From the NCBI RefSeq assembly GCF_000427785.1, contig NZ_ATYR01000023.1, positions 1-64,000 of the forward strand: a stretch of DNA of 64,000 nt, given 5' to 3'. The translations under genes were made by a program, and so were the position numbers. The notes beneath the pieces were generated by a model. It made no database searches and had not been told where the DNA came from. It saw only the letters and a program-made list of their open reading frames with translations. This DNA is from Massilia alkalitolerans DSM 17462 (GTDB lineage Bacteria > Pseudomonadota > Gammaproteobacteria > Burkholderiales > Burkholderiaceae_D). Of this stretch, positions 56,009 to 64,000 are shown piece by piece (the stretch's first letter is position 1; every line of letters starts with the position of its first letter).

Positions 56009-58864
56009 ATGGCGAGTAACAACGTAGCCCAATTTGCCACCGAACTGAAGATGCCTGCAGACCTGCTGCTGACACAGCTGCGCTCGGCCGGCGTCGAAAA
56101 AAGTTCGACGTCAGATCCCTTGTCGAAAGATGATAAGGACAAGCTGCTGAACCATCTCCGCCGTACCCACGGTGCGACCGAAACCGGCGAGAAGAAGAAG
56201 ATCACGGTGACCCGCAAGGAGACCACCGAGATCAAGCAGGCTGACGCCAGTGGCAAATCGCGCACCATCCAGGTCGAAGTGCGCAAGAAACGTACCTTCG
56301 TGCAGCGCGACGACCTGGTTACCCCGAAAGCCGCCGAAGCCGCCGCCCCGGTGGTCGATGCAGCCGAGCAGGCGCGCCGCGACGAAGACGCGCGCCGCCA
56401 GACCGAGCTGATCGCCCGCCAGGAAGCGGACCTGCGCGAAAAGCAGGAACGCCTGGCCAAGCTCGAAGCAGAAGAGGCCGCCCAGGCCAAGGCTGCCGAA
56501 GAGCAGGCCAAGCGTGACGCGGCCGAGAAGGCCAAGCGCGAAGCCGCCGAGGCTGCCGCTGCCGCGAAAGCCGCCGCGAGCGCTGCTGCGCCTGCGACCC
56601 CGGTCTCCGCTGCCGCCGAAGAAGCTGCCCAGGCCGCTGCTCTTGAGGCCAAGAAGCGTGCCGAGGAAGCCGCCAAGGAAGCCGCCGAACGTGCCGCCGC
56701 CACCGAGCGCGCACGCAAGGCCGTGGCCGACGAAGTGGCCCAGATCAAGCTCATGATGAGCCAGCCGCGCCGCGTCATCAAGGCGCCGGAACCGGCACCG
56801 AAGCCGGCTGCTCCCGCAGCACCGGCCGGCACCCTGCACAAGCCTGCCGCATCGGCCGACAAGAAGCCGGCGGACGCCAAGCCGGGCGACAAGAAGCCGG
56901 GCGACAAGAAGTCGATCAAGTCGGCCAATGTCTCCTCGACCTGGTCGGACGACGCCAAGAAGCGCGGCGCACCGAGCGGACCGAAAGGCCGTGGCGGTCC
57001 GGGCGGCGGCACTGGCCGTGACGGCTGGCGTGCGGGCGGCCGCAGCGGTGGCCGTCGTTCGCACAGCGACGACCGTGAAAGCAACTTCCAGGCCCCGACC
57101 GAAGCCATCGTGCGCGAAGTCCACGTGCCGGAAACCATCACCGTGGCCGAACTGGCGCACAAGATGTCGGTCAAGGCATCCGAGGTCATCAAGCAGCTGA
57201 TGAAGCTGGGCCAGATGTGCACCATCAACCAGGTGCTGGACCAGGAAACCGCGATGATCCTGGTGGAAGAGATGGGCCACAAGGCCTTCCCGGCTGCCGT
57301 GGACGATCCGGAAGCGCTGCTGGCCGACCAGGGCGAGCACGCCGAGTTCGAATCGACCTCGCGCGCCCCGGTGGTGACCGTCATGGGTCACGTCGACCAC
57401 GGCAAGACCTCGCTGCTGGACTACATCCGCCGCGCCAAGGTGGCGTCGGGCGAAGCCGGCGGCATTACCCAGCACATCGGCGCATACCACGTGGATACCC
57501 CGCGCGGCATGATCACCTTCCTGGACACCCCGGGCCACGAGGCGTTCACCGCCATGCGTGCCCGCGGCGCGAAAGCCACCGACATCGTCATCCTGGTGGT
57601 GGCGGCGGACGACGGCGTGATGCCGCAGACCAAGGAAGCGATTGCCCACGCGAAAGCTGCCGGCGTCCCGCTGGTGGTGGCGATCAACAAGATCGACAAG
57701 CCGGGCGCGAATACCGACCGCGTCACCCAGGAACTGGTGGCCGAAGGCGTGGTGCCGGAAGAATACGGCGGCGATTCGCCGTTCGTCCCGGTGTCCGCAA
57801 AGGTCGGTACCGGTATCGACGACCTGCTGGAGCAAGTCCTGCTGCAGGCCGAAGTGCTGGAACTGAAGGCGCCGACCGAAGCACCGGCGCGTGGCCTGGT
57901 GGTGGAAGCCCGTCTCGACAAGGGCCGCGGCCCGGTGGCGACCATCCTGGTGCAGTCGGGTACCCTGAAGCGCGGCGACGTCGTGCTGGCGGGTTCCTCG
58001 TTCGGCCGCGTCCGTGCGATGCTCGACGAGAATGGCAAGCCGGTGGCAACCGCCGGCCCGTCGATCCCGGTCGAGATCCAGGGCCTGACCGAAGTGCCGA
58101 GCGCCGGTGAAGAAGTGATGGTGATGGCCGACGAGCGCAAGGCGCGTGAAATCGCCCTGTTCCGTCAAGGCAAGTTCCGCGACGTCAAACTGGCGAAGCA
58201 GCAGGCCGCCAAGCTGGAGAACATGTTCGACCAGATGGCCGAAGGCGAAGTCAAGAACCTGCCGCTCATCGTCAAGACCGACGTGCAGGGTTCGCAGGAA
58301 GCGCTGGTCGGTTCGCTGCAGAAGCTGTCGACCTCGGAAGTGCGCGTGCAGATCGTCCATGCGGCGGTCGGCGGCATCACCGAATCCGACGTCAACCTGG
58401 CGGTGGCCTCGAAGGCAGTCATCATCGGCTTCAACGCCCGTGCCGACGCCTCCGCACGCAAGCTGGCCGAAGCCAACGGCGTCGACATCCGTTACTACAG
58501 CATCATTTACGATGCGATCGACGAGATCAAGACGGCACTGTCGGGCATGCTGGCGCCGGAGAAGCGCGAGACCATCACCGGCCAGGTGGAAATCCGCCAG
58601 GTCATCCTGGTGTCGAAGGTCGGCGCGATCGCGGGTTGCCTGGTCACCGATGGCGTGGTCAAGCGTACCTCCTCGGTCCGCCTGCTGCGCAACAACATCG
58701 TCGTGTGGACCGGCGAGATCGACTCGCTCAAGCGCTTCAAGGACGACGCGAAGGAAGTCCGTGCCGGTCTCGAGTGCGGCCTGTCGCTGAAGAACATGAA
58801 CGAAATCCAGGTCGGCGACGTGCTGGAGGTGTTCGAAGTCACGGAAGTGGCGCGTACGCTGTAA
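56009..58864 (+). CDS. infB: Translation initiation factor IF-2
   Basis: A 951-residue GTPase that positions initiator tRNA on the 30S subunit. An IF2-N domain at residues 1–50 (VAQFATELKMPADLLLTQLR) precedes a long charged Ala/Lys/Glu-rich helical linker (about 100–290). A second IF2-N domain follows (about 365–425, TITVAELAHKMSVKASEVIK). The G domain has GHVDHGKT at residues 460–467, the switch block DTPGHEAF, and NKID. Domains II–IV are complete, including KTDVQGSQEALVGSL, ending VFEVTEVARTL. Possible internal starts for shorter IF-2 forms were not resolved. Confidence 0.97.
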   Translation: MASNNVAQFATELKMPADLLLTQLRSAGVEKSSTSDPLSKDDKDKLLNHLRRTHGATETGEKKKITVTRKETTEIKQADASGKSRTIQVEVRKKRTFVQRDDLVTPKAAEAAAPVVDAAEQARRDEDARRQTELIARQEADLREKQERLAKLEAEEAAQAKAAEEQAKRDAAEKAKREAAEAAAAAKAAASAAAPATPVSAAAEEAAQAAALEAKKRAEEAAKEAAERAAATERARKAVADEVAQIKLMMSQPRRVIKAPEPAPKPAAPAAPAGTLHKPAASADKKPADAKPGDKKPGDKKSIKSANVSSTWSDDAKKRGAPSGPKGRGGPGGGTGRDGWRAGGRSGGRRSHSDDRESNFQAPTEAIVREVHVPETITVAELAHKMSVKASEVIKQLMKLGQMCTINQVLDQETAMILVEEMGHKAFPAAVDDPEALLADQGEHAEFESTSRAPVVTVMGHVDHGKTSLLDYIRRAKVASGEAGGITQHIGAYHVDTPRGMITFLDTPGHEAFTAMRARGAKATDIVILVVAADDGVMPQTKEAIAHAKAAGVPLVVAINKIDKPGANTDRVTQELVAEGVVPEEYGGDSPFVPVSAKVGTGIDDLLEQVLLQAEVLELKAPTEAPARGLVVEARLDKGRGPVATILVQSGTLKRGDVVLAGSSFGRVRAMLDENGKPVATAGPSIPVEIQGLTEVPSAGEEVMVMADERKAREIALFRQGKFRDVKLAKQQAAKLENMFDQMAEGEVKNLPLIVKTDVQGSQEALVGSLQKLSTSEVRVQIVHAAVGGITESDVNLAVASKAVIIGFNARADASARKLAEANGVDIRYYSIIYDAIDEIKTALSGMLAPEKRETITGQVEIRQVILVSKVGAIAGCLVTDGVVKRTSSVRLLRNNIVVWTGEIDSLKRFKDDAKEVRAGLECGLSLKNMNEIQVGDVLEVFEVTEVARTL

Positions 58865-58886
58865 TTTCGACATTGGGCGTACCATG

Positions 58887-58937
58887 AGGGCCAGGACGCT
58901 TCGCGGCGAATGCCGCGAGGGCCTGGCCCTTGTTTTT
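58887..58937 (+). terminator. Strong terminator-like hairpin between infB and rbfA
   Basis: Outer stem AGGGCCAGG (58887–58895) with CCTGGCCCT (58922–58930). Inner stem TCGCGGC (58901–58907), loop GAAT, GCCGCGA (58912–58918). The T tract is TTGTTTTTT. It lies inside a conserved operon, 36 bases before the rbfA start, so it should reduce rbfA and truB expression relative to infB. Confidence 0.85.
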
Positions 58938-58972
58938 TGGCCCGACATTCACAAGAACAAGATAGCAACATC

Positions 58973-59380
58973 ATGGCAAAACACAGCAAAAGCATCCCCC
59001 AGCGCGGCCTGCGGGTCGCCGACCAGATCCAGAAAGACCTGTCGGAACTGATCGCCTTCGAACTCAAGGACCCGCGCGTCGGCATGGTCACCATCAGCGA
59101 AGTCAAGCTGACTCCCGACTACGCCCACGCCAAGGTCTACTTCACCCTGCTGAAGGACAGCCCGGAAGAGGTGAAGCAGACCCTGGAAGGCTTGTCGAAG
59201 GCCGCCGGCTACCTGCGCAACATGCTCGGAAAGCGCCTGCACATCCACACGCTGCCGCAGCTGCACTTCGTGCACGACACCTCGACCACGCGCGGCCTGG
59301 CCATGTCGGCCCTGATCGACCAGGCCAACGCGACCCGCGCCGCCGATTTCGGCCAGGACGAAGATTCGGACAGCGAGTGA
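58973..59380 (+). CDS. rbfA: Ribosome-binding factor A
   Basis: A 135-residue cold-shock and 30S maturation factor with a KH-like fold. RGLRVADQIQKDLSELIAFEL, DPRVGMVTISEVKLTPDYAHAKVYF (in parts) and LRNMLGKRLHIHTLPQLHFVHD are family-typical. The tail is short and acidic (GQDEDSDSE). I chose the ATG at 58973 giving MAKHSKSIPQ; an upstream in-frame ATG falls inside the terminator hairpin. Its stop overlaps the truB GTG start. Confidence 0.95.
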   Translation: MAKHSKSIPQRGLRVADQIQKDLSELIAFELKDPRVGMVTISEVKLTPDYAHAKVYFTLLKDSPEEVKQTLEGLSKAAGYLRNMLGKRLHIHTLPQLHFVHDTSTTRGLAMSALIDQANATRAADFGQDEDSDSE

Positions 59381-60294
59381 GCCGCCCGCCGAAAAAGCCG
59401 CGCGACCTTGTCGACGGCGTCCTCCTGCTCGACAAGCCGGTCGGCCTGTCCTCGAACGACGCCCTGATGAAGGCCAAGCGCGTCTTCAATGCCAAGAAGG
59501 CCGGCCATACCGGCACCCTGGACCCGTTCGCCACCGGACTGCTGCCGCTGTGCTTCGGCGAAGCGACCAAGTTCTCGCAAGACCTGCTGGAAGCGGACAA
59601 GACCTATGAGGCGACGGTCCACCTCGGCATCATGACCACCACCGGCGACACCGAAGGGGAGCTCATCGAGCAGCGCGAGGTGGATGTCACGCGCGAGCAG
59701 GTCGAAGCCGCGCTGGCGCGCTTTCGCGGTCCCATCTTCCAGGTCCCGCCCATGTATTCCGCGCTCAAGCGCGACGGAAAGGCGCTGTACGAGTACGCGC
59801 GCGAGGGCATCACGCTCGAGCGCGAAGCGCGCCCTGTGACCATCCACGCCTTGTCCCTGGTCGAGTATACGGCGCCGCTGCTGAAGATCCTGGTCACTTG
59901 CAGCAAGGGCACTTATGTGCGCGTGCTGGGCGAGGACATCGGCGCCGCGCTCGGCTGCGGCGCGCACCTGAACGCGCTGCGCCGGGTGCAGGTGGGCGCG
60001 CTCTCGACCGAGCGCATGATCTCGCTGGAAGACCTGCAGGCCCACACCGATCCGCTTTCGCTGCTGGCCCCGGTCGATGCGCTGCTGTCGAGCTTCCCGT
60101 CAGTCGAGCTCACGGCGGAGCTGGCGAAGCGCTTCCTGAACGGCCAGCGCCTGGCGCTGGGCAAGGAATCCGTGGTTGTCCCGAGCGAGCTGGGACGGGT
60201 GCGGGTGTACCATGAGGGCAAGCTGCTCGGTACCGCGCACCTGCAGGAATATGCGATCCTGGCGCCCGAGCGCCTGATCGCGGCGCAGCAGTAA
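59377..60294 (+). CDS. truB: tRNA pseudouridine(55) synthase TruB
   Basis: A 305-residue enzyme making pseudouridine 55 in the T-loop of tRNAs. The catalytic aspartate is in GHTGTLDPFATGLLPLCFGE. YEATVHLGIMTTTGDTEGEL, the PPMYSALKRDGKALYEYAR block and CSKGTYVRVLGEDIGAALGC follow, with a C-terminal PUA-like part. The start is GTG, overlapping the rbfA stop (GTGA), which indicates coupled translation. It ends the rimP operon; I see no strong terminator in the 220 bases that follow. Confidence 0.96.
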   Translation: MSRPPKKPRDLVDGVLLLDKPVGLSSNDALMKAKRVFNAKKAGHTGTLDPFATGLLPLCFGEATKFSQDLLEADKTYEATVHLGIMTTTGDTEGELIEQREVDVTREQVEAALARFRGPIFQVPPMYSALKRDGKALYEYAREGITLEREARPVTIHALSLVEYTAPLLKILVTCSKGTYVRVLGEDIGAALGCGAHLNALRRVQVGALSTERMISLEDLQAHTDPLSLLAPVDALLSSFPSVELTAELAKRFLNGQRLALGKESVVVPSELGRVRVYHEGKLLGTAHLQEYAILAPERLIAAQQ

Positions 60295-60515
60295 GCGCCC
60301 GCTTACCGTTGCTGGCGCGCTACGGCGCGCCGGCGGCGCCCAAGCGTCATTCTCCTGCAATGGATTGGCGCTAGTATCGACGGTAGTTTTCGTCGAAATT
60401 CCCGGTCGCTGCAGCGCAGCAAGCCGTATAGCGTGCTATAGTAGCGGGCTACGGTAAACGGTAATGATCATCGCCGCCTCCGACCATCACGCAACATTCA
60501 CTGTTGAAAACACAC

Positions 60516-62354
<1,839 letters not shown>

Positions 62355-62373
62355 TCGGCCTCCAGGCTGCTCC

Positions 62374-62405
62374 AAAAAACCCGCTGCTTGCAGCGGGTTT
62401 TTTTA
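62374..62405 (+). terminator. Intrinsic terminator of typA
   Basis: AAAAAACCCGCTGC pairs with GCAGCGGGTTTTTTT around a TT turn. Confidence 0.93.
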
Positions 62406-62635
62406 TTCCTCAGCGGCGGTTCGGTCCGTATTTGCCGTATACGGCCGCGCCTGGCTGACTTGGCAGCATCGTCCGTCATCTGGCGCACATAAGTGCGGAT
62501 CTGGTCTCAATTTTGCATCTTGTTACAGTTCTTACCAGGTTTGCACTGGGCTCAGCCGGCAGGGTTTGCTATTGTGTCTACAACGCGATTCATTGTGAAT
62601 TGCGAGCCAGATGAAGATTATTGAAGGGAGTTCGC

Positions 62636-63163
62636 ATGAAGAAGCTGATGATTGCACTGATCGCCACCGCCGCTGTTGCCGGTACCGCCCAGGCCCAAAC
62701 CAATGCCGGGCGCGGCTATGTCGGTGCCAGCGCCGTGACCGCCAAGAACAGCACCGTCGACGCGAATAAAGCCGACGCCAAGCTGTTCGCCGGTTACCAG
62801 TTCGACGAGCGCATGGGTGTCGAGGCCGGCTGGACCAACCACCACAAGACCGACTTCGCCAACGGCGGCGTGCGCGGCAACACCGAAGGCTACGGCACCT
62901 ATGTCGCCGCCAAATACACCATGCCGGTGAACGAACAGGTGTCCGCCTACGGCAAGCTGGGGATCTCGCACAACGAGCGCAAGCTGAACACCAATGTGGG
63001 CAACTTCAAGCAGGACGACACCAGCGGCTACGCCGGCGTTGGCGTGGAGTACAAGCTGAACCAGACCACGGCACTGGTGGCGGAATATGAGCGCTACGGC
63101 AAGAGCAAGGACTTTGGCGCCCGTGCCAACGTGTGGAGCGCGGGCCTGAAGTACGGCTTCTAA
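62636..63163 (+). CDS. Small outer-membrane beta-barrel protein (OmpA/porin-like)
   Basis: A 175-residue protein. The signal peptide MKKLMIALIATAAVAGTAQA is cleaved before QTNAG. About eight amphipathic beta strands alternate aromatic residues (RGYVGASAVTA, AKLFAGYQFDERMGVEAGW, YGTYVAAKYTMPV, VSAYGKLGISHNERK, YAGVGVEYKLN, ALVAEYERYG, VWSAGLKYGF). The terminal phenylalanine is the outer-membrane insertion signal. No peptidoglycan-binding OmpA C-domain is present, so it is a barrel-only form; specific function unknown. AAGGGAG at 62624–62630 supports the start. An extended -10 (TGCTATTGT, ending near 62576) may be its promoter. Confidence 0.88.
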   Translation: MKKLMIALIATAAVAGTAQAQTNAGRGYVGASAVTAKNSTVDANKADAKLFAGYQFDERMGVEAGWTNHHKTDFANGGVRGNTEGYGTYVAAKYTMPVNEQVSAYGKLGISHNERKLNTNVGNFKQDDTSGYAGVGVEYKLNQTTALVAEYERYGKSKDFGARANVWSAGLKYGF

Positions 63164-63189
63164 ACGCCTCAACAGCACGCAAGTCGTAA

Positions 63190-63227
63190 AAAAGCCCTCC
63201 GGCGCCTGGCGCCGGAGGGCTTTTTCA
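63190..63227. terminator. Bidirectional terminator after the small outer-membrane protein
   Basis: AAAAAAGCCCTCCGGCGC, loop CTG, GCGCCGGAGGGCTTTTT. A perfect 15-pair stem with A and T flanks serves both converging genes. Confidence 0.95.
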
Positions 63228-63240
63228 TGAGCGGGACCGA

Positions 63241-64000
63241 TCAGCGCAGTCCGAGCAGCGCCTGCACCCGTTCGCGGCTCACGCCGACCAGGGCCGAGGT
63301 AATCGCCAGCAGCGACTGGTAATCATGGCTGGCCGCGGTGGCCGCGAAATCGCCGCTGATGGCCGCCAGCTCCGCTTCCGGGGTGGCCGGCTGTTCGACA
63401 CGCGCCATGGCCGCGCTCAATGCGGCGCTGGCCGCTTCCTGCGAACGGCGCACCCGGGCCAGGGCCTGCACCACTTCGCGCAGGCTCTGGCGCAGCGCGT
63501 CCGGGTTGCCGACATTCCACTGTTCCGGCGCGAGGCCGGCCGGGTCTTCGGCCACGTCGACACGGCCGCGGCCCGAGATCGCGATCGCATCCTTGATGCC
63601 GGCCCACTCGGATTCCGGCGCGCTGAACACCAGCTGCTGCTGCTTGTCCAGCGACACGCGGACTTTTACCGGCGACAGGGTGCGGTCGAGGCGGGCGGCG
63701 ATCTCTTCCGGCGTCATGCCGGGTTCGATGGTGGCACTCAGCTGCGGGCCGCCGGCGCTGCCCACCGAGAAGGCATAGGTCTGCTGGCCGGCCGACTGCA
63801 GCGAGGCGAGGTCGAAGCCGCGGATCCGGAAGCGCGTCATGGCGGGCTGGCCGTCGCTGAAGTCCAGCTGGGCGTCGACGCCGCCGCCGGCCTGCTTGCG
63901 GCGTGATTCCAGCGCGGTGGCGAGCTGCTGGGACCTGGCTTCGATCTGGCGCGCCGGGTCGCCGCGGCCGGAGATCTTGGCGCTCAGGTCAGCCTTCAGG
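63241..64000 (-). CDS. Unrecognised protein, C-terminal part (runs off the right edge)
   Basis: The frame is open from the right edge to a stop at 63241, giving at least 252 residues; the start is outside the window. The translated part has a helical N-terminal stretch (SQQLATALESRRKQAGGG) and then a beta-rich stretch (TYAFSVGSAGGPQLSATIEP, GMTPEEIAARLDRTLSPVKV, QLVFSAPESEWAG). A long C-terminal helix rich in Ala, Arg and Gln follows. The beta segment weakly recalls the small repeat domains of flagellin or flagellar-cap proteins, but this is only a resemblance. No catalytic motif or membrane segment is seen. Confidence 0.6.
   Translation of the reverse strand, partial: LKADLSAKISGRGDPARQIEARSQQLATALESRRKQAGGGVDAQLDFSDGQPAMTRFRIRGFDLASLQSAGQQTYAFSVGSAGGPQLSATIEPGMTPEEIAARLDRTLSPVKVRVSLDKQQQLVFSAPESEWAGIKDAIAISGRGRVDVAEDPAGLAPEQWNVGNPDALRQSLREVVQALARVRRSQEAASAALSAAMARVEQPATPEAELAAISGDFAATAASHDYQSLLAITSALVGVSRERVQALLGLR

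Noticed and set aside
60437..60442. TATAGT as the typA promoter
   Set aside because: No acceptable -35 hexamer 16–18 bases upstream; the typA promoter could not be assigned.

Overview
The window is a high-GC (roughly 65% by eye) chromosomal segment. Its housekeeping gene order points to a betaproteobacterium of the Oxalobacteraceae (Massilia/Telluria/Duganella/Janthinobacterium group). The diagnostic blocks are glnA–DUF4124–ntrB–ntrC, glnE/yhdP–nitrilase–tldD, and rimP–nusA–infB–rbfA–truB. The abundance of large TonB-dependent receptors (TBDRs) fits the polymer-degrading members of that family. The assignment is inferred from protein character and synteny; no 16S rRNA gene or other marker is present.

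Layout. 1–245: tail of an IS110-type transposase. 269–5748: nitrogen control, namely a rhodanese gene divergent from glnA (with a sigma-54 promoter and NtrC sites), then a DUF4124 protein, ntrB and ntrC. 5800–9250: corA, an EamA exporter and a FAD-dependent dehydrogenase. 9672–16355: two Oar-like TBDRs. 16447–21215: rsmE, tkt, gapA and map. 21337–27472: two close TBDR paralogues in tandem. 27783–37268: glnE divergent from yhdP–nitrilase–tldD. 37341–42990: a second tandem TBDR pair. 43299–44600: a DAHP synthase gene preceded by a clear Phe/Tyr leader-peptide attenuator. 44705–48338: an oligopeptide-type ABC importer without a binding protein. 48421–50521: a DedA–rhodanese fusion and glucokinase. 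50871–53559: scpB and an rluB with very long basic extensions. 53746–60294: the rimP–nusA–infB–rbfA–truB operon, with a terminator in its leader and another in front of rbfA. 60516–63163: typA and a small outer-membrane barrel. 63241–64000: a partial, unrecognised gene.

How the genes work together. GlnA makes glutamine, GlnE adenylylates and de-adenylylates GlnA, and NtrB/NtrC drive glnA through the sigma-54 promoter seen at 926–943; the nitrogen-status proteins GlnB and GlnD are not in the window. Transketolase, GAPDH, glucokinase and DAHP synthase link sugar catabolism to aromatic synthesis. The six TBDRs sit between conserved housekeeping blocks with no TonB/ExbBD nearby and look like lineage-specific insertions for nutrient uptake.

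I did not find CRISPR arrays, tRNA or rRNA genes, prophage or defence islands. The most interesting unexplained signals are regulatory: the aroG leader, the rimP-operon leader, the infB/rbfA hairpin, the glnA–rhodanese divergent region, and an EF-hand motif inside a TBDR.
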